From the NCBI RefSeq assembly GCF_014650675.1, contig NZ_BMVK01000020.1, positions 1 to 64,000 on the forward strand: 64,000 nt of DNA. Reading direction: 5' to 3'. Position numbers and translations under genes: made by a program. Source of the DNA: Streptomyces anulatus. GTDB taxonomy: Bacteria; Actinomycetota; Actinomycetes; Streptomycetales; Streptomycetaceae. Positions within the stretch are counted from its first letter, which is position 1, and the number at the start of each line of letters is the position of its first letter. This document shows, one piece after another, positions 56,754-64,000 of this stretch. The notes beneath the pieces were generated by a model that was not told the DNA's origin, did no database searches, and saw nothing but the letters and a program-made list of their open reading frames with translations.

Positions 56754-58078
56754 GAACCCTCCTCCACCTTCAGGCCGCGCTTGCGCAGATCGGCGACGGT
56801 GGCCTCGTGGGCCCGCCTGATCGCGCGCGGCAGCGTCGAACCGCCGCCGACGACCTCGCCCAGCTCGTCGCCGAGCGCGGAGTTGGTCGCGCCGGGGCTC
56901 GGGCCCCACACCCAGTCGGGCCCGATGGACCTGCCGGCCTCCTCGAACAGCCCGTACAGGTCCTGGCCGCCGTAGAAGCCCGTGTCGAACGCCTTCTTCG
57001 CGATCGGCACCATGGCGGGGGAGGCGGGCAGGGCGCTCGACGTGCTCGCCCCGATCCGCGCGTTGATCGCGTCCTCGTGCGTCGACATCCACAGCGCGAA
57101 CTCGACGGCCGCCGCCGTCTTGGTGCTGCCCTTGCTGACGGCGAACGTGGAGCCGCCGATCATCCCGCTGGCCGGCCGGTCCGCCTCCGGGCTGGGCAGC
57201 GGCAACGCCGCCCACTCGCCCTTCTGCTCGGGCACGATGCCCGCGAGCACGCCCGCGCCCCAGGACGCCCCGAGGTAGCCGACGGTGGTGCCCTGCTTGA
57301 GGGAGCTGGTCCACTCGGGGCTGAACGAGGAGGCGGTGGAGACGAGCCGGTCGTCGATCATGCCCTGCCAGTAGTCGGCGGTGCGGGCCGAGGCGGGGTC
57401 GGTGGTGTCGATCCGCCAGGCGTCCGTCCCGGCCCGGAACCACTGCGCGCCCGCCTGCCACGCCATGGCCTGGAAGAACGTCGGGTCGTCGGGGAAGAAG
57501 GTGGCGATCCTCGTCCGGGGCGAGACCTCCTTCACCCGCTCCGCCGCGTCCCGGAAGTCGTCCCAGGTGGCGGGCGGTTCGATGGAGTGCTCGGTGAAGA
57601 AGTCCTTGCGGTAGTAGAAGATCTGGGGCGCGGCGTCGAAGGGGACGGCCCAGTTCTTCCCGCCGAGCGTCGTCATCTCGATCGTCTGCGGCAGGAACTT
57701 CTTCCTGACGTCCTCGGTCAGGTAGGAGCTGATGTCCTGGAGCGACCCCTGGCTGACGAACGCGGACAGCTGCGGGTACTCGATGGAGAGCAGATCGGGG
57801 GCGATGCCCGCCTTCACCGCGTTGGCGATCTTCGGGTAGCCGCCGAGGCCGCCCGAGGGTATCTCCTCGAACTCCACCTCGATCGTGTCGTGGGTCGCGT
57901 TGAACGCGTCCACGACCTCCTGCGACCCCTTCGTCCACGCCCAGAAGGACACGGTCACCGGGTCGTCGGCGGTACCTCGGGCGCGGGAGTCGTCGGCGCC
58001 GCCGCACGCCGTGACAACGGCGAGAGCGGTGGCGGCGCCGACCAGCGCTTGGACGGGACGGGACCAACTGCGGCTCAC
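56750..58078 (-). CDS. Sugar-binding lipoprotein of ABC importer
   Basis: The 442-residue protein has a lipoprotein signal (ALVGAATALAVVTACGGADD, lipobox VTAC) and the family 1 solute-binding fold: VTVSFWAWTKGSQEVVDAFN, PDLLSIEYPQLSAFVSQGSL, GKNWAVPFDAAPQIFYYRKD and AAAVEFALWMSTHEDAIN. The ligand is unknown. The gene is first in its operon, with the permeases and dehydrogenase behind. Two AATGATCGAA repeats lie 93-113 nt upstream, probable operators of the regulator at 58239. Confidence 0.93.
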   Translation of the reverse strand: MSRSWSRPVQALVGAATALAVVTACGGADDSRARGTADDPVTVSFWAWTKGSQEVVDAFNATHDTIEVEFEEIPSGGLGGYPKIANAVKAGIAPDLLSIEYPQLSAFVSQGSLQDISSYLTEDVRKKFLPQTIEMTTLGGKNWAVPFDAAPQIFYYRKDFFTEHSIEPPATWDDFRDAAERVKEVSPRTRIATFFPDDPTFFQAMAWQAGAQWFRAGTDAWRIDTTDPASARTADYWQGMIDDRLVSTASSFSPEWTSSLKQGTTVGYLGASWGAGVLAGIVPEQKGEWAALPLPSPEADRPASGMIGGSTFAVSKGSTKTAAAVEFALWMSTHEDAINARIGASTSSALPASPAMVPIAKKAFDTGFYGGQDLYGLFEEAGRSIGPDWVWGPSPGATNSALGDELGEVVGGGSTLPRAIRRAHEATVADLRKRGLKVEEGS

Positions 58079-58170
58079 GGCATGGCTCCTGTACGAGCTG
58101 TACGGCCGGAAGTTCCGGCCGTGCCGCGATATTTCGATTCCCCTTGAGCGAAGTCAAGAGCGAAAGATTG

Positions 58171-58191
58171 AATGATCGAATAATGATCGAA
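58171..58191. promoter_or_regulatory. Tandem AATGATCGAA operators of the ABC operon
   Basis: AATGATCGAA occurs at 58171-58180 and 58182-58191, spaced 11 nt, one helix turn. The same decamer occurs before the regulator gene at 59379-59388. The shared word suggests the DeoR/LacI-like regulator binds both places. Confidence 0.6.
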
Positions 58192-58238
58192 AGAGGAGGG
58201 CGGGAAACGGGCTGAACGCCATGAAACCGGACGGCCGG

Positions 58239-59357
58239 TCATGCCCCTGCGGCCGGTTCTCCCGCCGGCCGCCCGCAGGAACCCCGCACCCGCAACGTCG
58301 GCAGCAGCGCCACATGCCGCCGGGGCGCCCGCCCGTCCCCGCCGGCCGGGTACCGGGGCCCGGACAGCCGCTCCACCAGCAGCTCCGCCGCCGCGCGCCC
58401 CACGTCCCGCTTGGGCGGGGCCACCGCGCTCAGCGGGGTGTCGGCGAGCGCGGCCACCTCGTCGTCGTACGTGATCAGCGCCAGGTCCTCGGGGACCCGC
58501 ACGCCCAGCTCGGCCAGCCGTCGCACCAGACGGATGGCCTCCTCGTCGTTGTGGACCAGCACCGAGCCGGTCCGCCCCTCGCGCACCGCCGACCGCACCG
58601 CCAGCGCCGACCGCTCGAAGAGCGCCGGATCGCGGTCGGCGGACACCGACGCGACCGGCGGTTCCGTCCCGGCCAGCCCCAGCACGGCCAGCGCCCGCGC
58701 GTACCCGGCGCGTACCGCCTGGGCCGTCGGGCTGTCCGAGCGGGCGACCAGCATCGGCGTCCCGTGCCCCAGACCCACCAGGTGCCGCACGGCGAGCAGC
58801 ACCCCGTGCGCATGGTCCGAACCCACCCGGTCCAGGCCCTCCAGCGGACCGCCGGGCACCCCCTCGCGCTCCACCAGCACCTTCTCGCCGGGCAGCCGGG
58901 CCATCCACTCGCCGTACCGCTCGGGGTGGTCCGGCTCCGTCCAGCTCGGCGCCAGCAGCAGCCCCTGCGCCCCGGCCGCCAGCAGCCCGGCCGCATGCGC
59001 CGCGTCGTCCTCGGGGCGGTAGTCGGTGACCCGCAGGATCAGCCGCGCGCCGAGCCGGGCCGCCGCCTCGTGCGCGCCCCGGATCACCTCGGCGAAGTAG
59101 TAGGCGGCGGCCGGGGCCAGCATCCCGATCACGGGGCCGCCGCCCACCGGCGTACCGGCCGGGCCCCGGTCGGCGGGCCACGAAACCGAACCGTGCGCCC
59201 GCTCCAGCAGCCCCCGGGAGGCCAGCACCTCGACATCGCGCCGGGCGGTGACGGTGGCGACGCCGAGCCGGTCCGCCAGGTCGGAGACCCGTACGGTGCC
59301 GCGCTCGCGCACCAGGTTCAGCAGCCGGTCATGACGTTCAGCAGCACCTTCGCGCAC
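58239..59357 (-). CDS. DeoR-type HTH fused to a LacI-type sensor domain
   Basis: The 372-residue protein opens with a DeoR HTH (HDRLLNLVRERGTVRVSDLA, DRLGVATVTARRDVEVLASR, GLLERAHGSVSW) rather than a LacI HTH. A periplasmic-binding-type sensor follows (PVIGMLAPAAAYYFAEVIRG, MLVARSDSPTAQAVRAGYAR, LITYDDEVAALADTPLSAVA). This mixed layout is known among actinobacterial sugar regulators. It is a likely repressor of the ABC operon next door and of itself. The GTG at 59357 has AGGGGG upstream. Confidence 0.88.
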   Translation of the reverse strand: MREGAAERHDRLLNLVRERGTVRVSDLADRLGVATVTARRDVEVLASRGLLERAHGSVSWPADRGPAGTPVGGGPVIGMLAPAAAYYFAEVIRGAHEAAARLGARLILRVTDYRPEDDAAHAAGLLAAGAQGLLLAPSWTEPDHPERYGEWMARLPGEKVLVEREGVPGGPLEGLDRVGSDHAHGVLLAVRHLVGLGHGTPMLVARSDSPTAQAVRAGYARALAVLGLAGTEPPVASVSADRDPALFERSALAVRSAVREGRTGSVLVHNDEEAIRLVRRLAELGVRVPEDLALITYDDEVAALADTPLSAVAPPKRDVGRAAAELLVERLSGPRYPAGGDGRAPRRHVALLPTLRVRGSCGRPAGEPAAGA

Positions 59358-59378
59358 GGAGACAGCCCCCTGGAGCAG

Positions 59379-59416
59379 AATGATCGAACCCTGAGCAATG
59401 GGCGATCATTCGATCA
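59379..59416. promoter_or_regulatory. AATGATCGAA-type operators before the regulator gene
   Basis: AATGATCGAA (59379-59388) lies 22 nt before the start codon. The minus strand reads TGATCGAATGATCG at 59403-59416, two overlapping copies of the word. This implies autoregulation with the sites at 58171-58191. Confidence 0.55.
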
Positions 59417-59480
59417 CAGGGCGGCCGGACGCGGGAGGGGCGGAGCCCTTCCCGTACCGCGCGCAGCGGCGCGTGCGGGG

Positions 59481-60254
59481 CTACTGCGGACCGTACTTGC
59501 GCCCCGTCCGCGAGGTGACCCCGCCGAGCAGACCCCGCGGGGCGACCTTGACCAGCCCCATCAGCGCCTTGTAGCGCGGGTCCGGGATCGACACCGTCTT
59601 CCCCCGCGCCAGATCCGCCAGCGCGGACGCCACCAGCTTGTCCGCGTCGAGCCACATCCAGTTCGGGATGTTGTCCGTGCCCATCCCGGCCCGCTCGTGG
59701 AACTCCGTCCGCACGAACCCGGGGCACAGCACCATCAGCCGCACCCCCGACCCGGCCAGATCCCGCGCCGCGCCCTGGGTGAACTGCACGACCCACGCCT
59801 TGGACGCCCCGTACGTACCGCGCGGCACGAACGCCGCGACCGACGCCACGTTGACGACCCCACCCCGGCCCCGCTCCTTCATCCCGGCGACGGCCGCCGA
59901 GGTCAGCCGCAGCACCGCCTCGCAGTGCACCTTCAGCATCGTCAGCTCATCGGCCATGGACACCTCCAGGAAGCGCCCCTTGTTGCCGAACCCGGCGTTG
60001 TTGACCAGCAGATCGACCGGGTGCGTGCGGTCCGCGAGCCGCTTCTCCACCGCTGCGATCCCGCCCTCCGTGGACAGATCGGCGCTCAGCACCTCGGCCT
60101 CGATGCCGTGCCGGTCGTGCAGTTCGGTGGCCTGCTCGCGCAGCCGTGCGGTGTCCCGCGCCACCAGCACCAGGTTGTGCCCCTGGGCCGCGAGACGCCG
60201 CGCGAACGCGGCCCCGATGCCCGCCGTCGCGCCCGTGATCAGTGCAGTCGTCAT
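59481..60254 (-). CDS. Short-chain dehydrogenase/reductase
   Basis: The 257-residue protein has the SDR motifs TGATAGIG (TGxxxGxG), NNAGFG (NNAG), a Ser in NVASVAAFVP and YGASKAWVV with catalytic Tyr and Lys. The preference for NADH or NADPH cannot be read confidently. The substrate is unknown. The ATG at 60254 starts MTTALITGATAG, normal for the family; the upstream extension is improbable. Confidence 0.9.
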   Translation of the reverse strand: MTTALITGATAGIGAAFARRLAAQGHNLVLVARDTARLREQATELHDRHGIEAEVLSADLSTEGGIAAVEKRLADRTHPVDLLVNNAGFGNKGRFLEVSMADELTMLKVHCEAVLRLTSAAVAGMKERGRGGVVNVASVAAFVPRGTYGASKAWVVQFTQGAARDLAGSGVRLMVLCPGFVRTEFHERAGMGTDNIPNWMWLDADKLVASALADLARGKTVSIPDPRYKALMGLVKVAPRGLLGGVTSRTGRKYGPQ

Positions 60255-60264
60255 ACGCCGCACG

Positions 60265-61806
60265 TTAGTGCCCCGCATGACCGGGCGGCGCACCCGCCCG
60301 CTGCCCCTTGTCCACCACCACGAACTGGCCCATCATTCCCTCGTCCTCATGGGACAGCAGATGGCAGTGGTACATGTACGGGGTGTCCGGATCGGACGGC
60401 CCGTCGAACCGCAGGGCGATCCGCACGGTCGAGCCCACCGGCACCGCCACCGTGTCCTTACGGCCCCGCAGCGCCGGCTCCGGCCGCTTCCCGTCCACGT
60501 CCAGAACCCGGAACTGCACGTCGTGCACATGGAAGTTGTGGGTCATGTCGCCGCCGTTGCGCAGCGTCCAGACCTCCGTCGTCCCCCGCACGACGGTCTC
60601 GTCGACCCGGCCCATCGCCATCGGCCGCCCGTTGATCCCCGACCTGCGCAGCTCGAAATGGCGGCCGCGCACGGCGTCGCCGGCCCCCGGCAGCTCCAGC
60701 CCCTCGTCCCCGGCCAACCGGGAGGGGACGGCGGGGGAGGGGCGCAACCGCTCGGCCGCCCGCAACTGGAGTACGTCGAAGGAGTCGTCGCCCCCGTTGA
60801 ACCGCCGCTCCCAGGCGTCCCCGTCCCGCCACGGGTAGCTGCGCAGCACCGTCCGCTCGCCCGGCCGCATCGTCACGACGACCTCCGCCCGCTCACCCGG
60901 CGAGAGCTGTACCCGGTTCAGCGCGGCGGGCGCCGCCAGCAGCCCGCCGTCCGTCCCCACCAGGGAGAAGGAGCGGTCGTCGTCGAAGCCGAAGGTGTAG
61001 ATGCGGGCGGTCGACGCGTTCAGCAGGCGCAGCCGTACGCGCTCGTCGCCGACCTCGGCGTACGGGTCGAGCGTGCCGTTGACCATGGTCCGCTCCCCGA
61101 GGAAGCCGGTGTTGGCCAGGAAGCCGTGGCCGTGGTCGAGGTCCGCGCCGTCGAAGGTGACGTCCTGCACCATCACCGGCAGGTCGTCCACCCCGTACGT
61201 CTTCGGCAGGGCGAGCCGTCCGGAGTGCTCGTCGTCGAGCAGGAACATCCCCGCGAGACCCTTCTGCACATGCCGCTCCGTCGCCCCGTGCGGATGCGGG
61301 TGGTACCAGAGTGTCGCGGCGGGCTGGTCGACCTTCCAGCGCGGGGTCCACGTGCCGCCCGCCTCGACGCTCTGGTGCGGTCCGCCGTCCATCGCGGCGG
61401 GCAGGTGCATCCCGTGCCAGTGAACGCCGGAGGCCTCGTCGAGCGTGTTGCGCACCCGGACCTTCACCCGCTCGCCGCGCTCCGCCCGCAGCGTCGGGCC
61501 CAGATGGCCGCCGTTGAACCCCCAGGTCGGGGTCGCCACCCCCGTGCGGAACTCCGTGCTCCCCGTCTGCATCCGCAGGTCGAAGACGCGCGTGCCGTCC
61601 TTGTCCACCGTCGAGGGCGCGAGCGGCGGCACCGCCAGCGCGTTGCCGAAACGGGCCTTGCCCACCGTGCTGATGTCCGCGCTCGTCCACAGCCACGCGA
61701 ACGAGCCGCCCACCGCGGCCACGAGCACCCCCACCACCACCGCCGCCGTGATGAGCACCCGCTTCAGCCGCCGTCGCCCCCTGGTCTTCTCCATGCCCAC
61801 GAGCAT
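60265..61806 (-). CDS. Multicopper oxidase (CotA/CueO type)
   Basis: The 513-residue protein has an N-terminal membrane anchor or signal (LKRVLITAAVVVGVLVAAVG) after a twin-Arg-like RGRRRLKR. All four copper motifs are present: HWHGMHLP, HPHPHGATERH, HNFHVHD and HCHLLSHEDEGMM. It oxidises phenols, bilirubin or metal ions with oxygen outside the cell. Both ATG 61806 and ATG 61794 are plausible; the latter gives MEKTRGRRRLKR. A His-rich end (GHAGH) follows. Confidence 0.94.
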   Translation of the reverse strand: MLVGMEKTRGRRRLKRVLITAAVVVGVLVAAVGGSFAWLWTSADISTVGKARFGNALAVPPLAPSTVDKDGTRVFDLRMQTGSTEFRTGVATPTWGFNGGHLGPTLRAERGERVKVRVRNTLDEASGVHWHGMHLPAAMDGGPHQSVEAGGTWTPRWKVDQPAATLWYHPHPHGATERHVQKGLAGMFLLDDEHSGRLALPKTYGVDDLPVMVQDVTFDGADLDHGHGFLANTGFLGERTMVNGTLDPYAEVGDERVRLRLLNASTARIYTFGFDDDRSFSLVGTDGGLLAAPAALNRVQLSPGERAEVVVTMRPGERTVLRSYPWRDGDAWERRFNGGDDSFDVLQLRAAERLRPSPAVPSRLAGDEGLELPGAGDAVRGRHFELRRSGINGRPMAMGRVDETVVRGTTEVWTLRNGGDMTHNFHVHDVQFRVLDVDGKRPEPALRGRKDTVAVPVGSTVRIALRFDGPSDPDTPYMYHCHLLSHEDEGMMGQFVVVDKGQRAGAPPGHAGH

Positions 61807-61850
61807 TCCGGGCCGACCGCCCGCCGGGCATGGGGCAGAGCCCTGAGCGG

Positions 61851-61882
61851 CCCCCGACCGGGCCCCTACGGCCGGGCGGGGG
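61851..61882 (-). terminator. Terminator after the PQQ-propeller gene
   Basis: CCCCCG-A-CCGG (61851-61861) pairs with CCGG-G-CGGGGG (61872-61882) with one mismatch and a 10-nt loop. It lies 36 nt downstream of the stop at 61919. Confidence 0.5.
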
Positions 61883-61918
61883 CGACCCCTTACTTCCCGT
61901 CGGGGTGGCGCGGGGCGG

Positions 61919-63505
61919 TCAGGGTGCGGAGGGGGCGAAGGACAGCATGCGGGCCTCGCGCACGGGCTTCCGGTTCTCGTCGCCGCTCACGATCGTCGAC
62001 GTCAGGACGAGCCGCCCGTCGACGTAGGCCGTGTGCCCCATGGACATCTCGTACTCCCACGGGGCGGTCGCCACCGGGTGCTTCACGACGTTCGTCTCCG
62101 TGCCGGCGCCACGCGGGCCCATGAGGAAGGTCCGGCCCGGGCTGCTCGGGCCGGCCGCCTCGTAGATGAGCATCGACTTGCCGTCCTCCGCGCGCAGGGG
62201 ATGGAGTCTCCGGAGCCGCTCGTCCTTGATCCCCCACAGGAACTTCCCGGTCTTCAGGTCGTACGCGCCGACCTGTTCGGTGCCCCCCAGCATGATGAGG
62301 CCCTTGCCGACCCCGGTGCCCCGGCAGGGCTGGATGTTTCCGCCGGCCCCCTCTCCGGCGCAGTGCTCGAAGCCCTTGGCCCGGGCGTCGAAGGTGGTGC
62401 GGTGCTTGCCCCCGGGGTCCAGGACCGTGATCCGCCAGTCGCTCGCGGTGTCCTCGTTGTTGTAGGTGGTGAAGACGACCGGATCCATGGAGATCAGACT
62501 GCCGAAGCTCCAGCCGGTCTTCATCCGGTAGCGCCACAGGACCTTGCCGGTACGCGGGTCGAGCTCGCGCACCTGGCCGTAGTTCTTGCTCCGGTCGATG
62601 GCGATCATGCAGTTGGAGGTCACCAGGAGCCGGGCGGCGCCGCCCGCCACGTCGTCGGGGACGCACTTGTTCTTGTGCTCCCGGGGGATCTCGTAGAGCT
62701 TGCTCCCGTCGTCCATCCGGTAGGTGATGGCCCGTTGGCCCCGGGCCACGGAGAGGACATCGCCACTGATGGCGCTGTAGACGATGAACGTGCTGTCCTC
62801 GTCACCGGGCTCGTCGAGCTTCTTGTGCCACCCCTGCTTCCCCGTCTTCAGATCGATCATCTGCATCTGGTTGCAGCGATTGCCCCGCTCGTTGTCCGGC
62901 CGCTCGTGATGGAAGACCACGACCTTGCCGTCGGGCGTCGGGTTGGCCGGCGTCTCGCAGACGGAGGAGGGCAGGTCGACGTTCCAGACCTCGGCGCCGT
63001 CCGAGAGCCGGTAGGCCGTGACCTTCCGGTGCAGGGCCTGGACAGCGGTGTCACCAACGATCCACAGGTCGTGGACCTTGTTGATCTGCTTGGGCAGGTC
63101 CGACCGGTCGTCGGCGATCCACGCCGTCGACTCGCCCGGCTTCCGGGCGGCGGCGACCTCTTTCGTCGTCGGAATGCGGCTCAGCTCCGGGCCGCCCGCC
63201 GCAGGGGTACCGGAAGGGGAAACCGACCCGGAGGGGCCGGGCGACTCCTTCGCCACGGGCTTCGCGGGCTCGTCCCGCCACTGGTCGGAGAGCGCGTACA
63301 CCCCTCCCGCCACGACCACGAGCACCAGGGCGACGACCGCGGCGACGACCGGCCCCCGGCCGAACCGGCGACGCGGCGGCGGCGGTGTCGGCACGGTCGG
63401 TGGCCCGAACCCCTGGGGTCCGCCGCCCTCCGAGGCGTACGGATTGCCGGGAACGGGCTGCTGCTGCGGGCCCGGGGCGTACCAGGGCTGCTGCGGGTCG
63501 GGCAT
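61919..63505 (-). CDS. Membrane-anchored PQQ-type beta-propeller protein
   Basis: The 528-residue protein has a Pro/Gln/Gly-rich cytosolic N terminus (PDPQQPWYAPGPQQQPVPG), one membrane helix near residue 55 (PVVAAVVALVLVVVAGGVYA), a Ser/Pro linker and an outside propeller. Repeated strands include RLSDGAEVWNVDLPS, DLKTGKQGWHKKLD, DPRTGKVLWRYRMK and DLKTGKFLWGIKDE. It resembles the sensor part of the two kinases at 36906 and 39171 but has no kinase domain. Several Cys pairs suggest disulfides. ATG 63505 has GGGGGAAGAAG upstream. The role is unknown. Confidence 0.85.
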   Translation of the reverse strand: MPDPQQPWYAPGPQQQPVPGNPYASEGGGPQGFGPPTVPTPPPPRRRFGRGPVVAAVVALVLVVVAGGVYALSDQWRDEPAKPVAKESPGPSGSVSPSGTPAAGGPELSRIPTTKEVAAARKPGESTAWIADDRSDLPKQINKVHDLWIVGDTAVQALHRKVTAYRLSDGAEVWNVDLPSSVCETPANPTPDGKVVVFHHERPDNERGNRCNQMQMIDLKTGKQGWHKKLDEPGDEDSTFIVYSAISGDVLSVARGQRAITYRMDDGSKLYEIPREHKNKCVPDDVAGGAARLLVTSNCMIAIDRSKNYGQVRELDPRTGKVLWRYRMKTGWSFGSLISMDPVVFTTYNNEDTASDWRITVLDPGGKHRTTFDARAKGFEHCAGEGAGGNIQPCRGTGVGKGLIMLGGTEQVGAYDLKTGKFLWGIKDERLRRLHPLRAEDGKSMLIYEAAGPSSPGRTFLMGPRGAGTETNVVKHPVATAPWEYEMSMGHTAYVDGRLVLTSTIVSGDENRKPVREARMLSFAPSAP

Positions 63506-63640
63506 GGTCTTCTTCCCCCTGGGGCGCCACTCGGCCCGAAGACTTCTCCTCGGGCACAGGTCACTGGTGGTGGACGCGCCGCACACCGGTCCAGTTCCCG
63601 CCGCAACGTCCCCGGACCCCGCGGCGGATGATGCCGCGTC

Positions 63641-63686
63641 ACCGGGGCGGGCCGCCGCCCTTCCCGTACGGGACGGCCCGCCCGGT
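63641..63686 (-). terminator. Terminator after the MOSC gene
   Basis: ACCGGGGCGGGCCG (63641-63654) pairs with CGGCCCGCCCGGT (63674-63686) with one bulged G. It directly follows the MOSC stop on the minus strand. Confidence 0.55.
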
Positions 63687-63688
63687 CC

Positions 63689-64000
63689 TCAGCCCTGCCG
63701 CGCGACGTACTCCCGCGCCTTGCGCAGCGCCTCGGGGTGCAGCGCGTCCCCGGCGGCCAACAGCGCGGGCAGCAGGGTGCGTTCGGTCGTCACGGCCCGC
63801 AACTGCAGGGCGGCGGTGACCTCGTGGTCCGGCCGGTGCACGATCTCGACGGGATCCCCGGCGCGGACGGCGCCCGGTTCGATCACCCGCAGATACGCGC
63901 CGGTGGCGCCCTGCTGGGTGAACCGCCGGACCCATCCCTTCTCCTCGAGGTGGTGGGCGAAGGTCCGGCACGGGATGCGGCCCGAGGTCACCTCCAGCAC
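63689..64000 (-). CDS. MOSC domain protein, C-terminal part only
   Basis: The last 103 residues are present; the 5' part lies beyond the window. VLEVTSGRIPCRTFAHHLEE contains the conserved Cys of MOSC domains (molybdenum cofactor sulfurase C-terminal), and GATGAYLRVIEPGAVRAGDP is the following strand pair. A helical end (EALRKAREYVARQ) resembles the 3-alpha domain of YiiM-type proteins. MOSC proteins handle sulfur on molybdenum enzymes or reduce N-hydroxylated compounds. The substrate cannot be assigned. Confidence 0.88.
   Translation of the reverse strand: MLEVTSGRIPCRTFAHHLEEKGWVRRFTQQGATGAYLRVIEPGAVRAGDPVEIVHRPDHEVTAALQLRAVTTERTLLPALLAAGDALHPEALRKAREYVARQG

Noticed and set aside
1..64000. 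tRNA, rRNA, insertion sequences, prophage or integration sites
   Set aside because: No tRNA cloverleaf, transposase, integrase or att-like duplication was recognised on either strand by reading; a tRNA or IS search program could confirm.

Overview
The window is high-GC chromosomal DNA of a Streptomyces-type actinomycete. Evidence: GTG/ATG starts with GGAGG-type ribosome sites, strong third-position G/C bias, protein families centred on Streptomyces (ALF repeats, DUF397/DUF5753, CU044_5270, BTAD regulators, kinase-PQQ fusions), and gene order rpoA-rplQ-truA / rplM-rpsI-glmM-coaA-glmS-acpS-nnr-alr-tsaE-tsaB-rimI-tsaD / groES-groEL1, the conserved core arrangement known from Streptomyces coelicolor. 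Species-level naming is not possible from the sequence alone.

Layout. 1-10979: translation and envelope core (rpoA end, rplQ, truA, an ABC-F ATPase, rplM-rpsI, glmM, coaA) with two membrane proteins and a PP2C phosphatase. 11133-22460: accessory regulatory block on both strands: an ECF sigma factor with a CU044_5270 partner, acetyltransferase, VOC protein, the DUF397/HTH-DUF5753/ATPase triad, a frameshifted HTH protein, MarR with a divergent epoxide hydrolase, a BTAD-CGNR regulator, and a YCII protein with an ECF42-type sigma factor. 22480-28540: secretion block with a very long alanine-rich ALF-repeat protein, two small membrane or secreted partners, and a secreted zinc carboxypeptidase. 28649-35882: glmS, acpS, nnr, DUF488, alr, an alpha/beta hydrolase and tsaE. 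35980-42213: a pseudokinase, two membrane Ser/Thr kinases with PQQ-type propellers, a 65-residue protein behind a perfect palindrome, and a degenerate L,D-transpeptidase. 42366-44930: tsaB-rimI-tsaD operon. 44983-51518: TetR/MFS pair, a PhnB-like protein, membrane proteins, a THUMP-like methyltransferase and a lipoprotein deacetylase. 51614-53893: groES-groEL1 under two CIRCE operators. 53910-64000: a sugar-type ABC importer with dehydrogenase and DeoR/LacI-like regulator, an SDR, a multicopper oxidase, a PQQ-propeller membrane protein and the end of a MOSC protein.

How it fits together. Core genes supply ribosomal proteins, tRNA modification (TruA, t6A synthesis by TsaE/TsaB/TsaD), amino-sugar and D-alanine supply for the wall (GlmM, GlmS, Alr), CoA/ACP maturation (CoaA, AcpS) and chaperonin. 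Between them sit small regulator-target modules whose operators can be read directly: CIRCE for groESL, repeated AATGATCGAA sites at both the ABC operon and its regulator, an ECF42-like promoter before the YCII gene, and palindromes before the epoxide hydrolase and the 65-aa gene. No rRNA, tRNA, IS element, phage gene or CRISPR array was recognised. The least explained parts are the ALF-repeat block, the pseudokinase/kinase cluster and the palindrome-controlled small gene.
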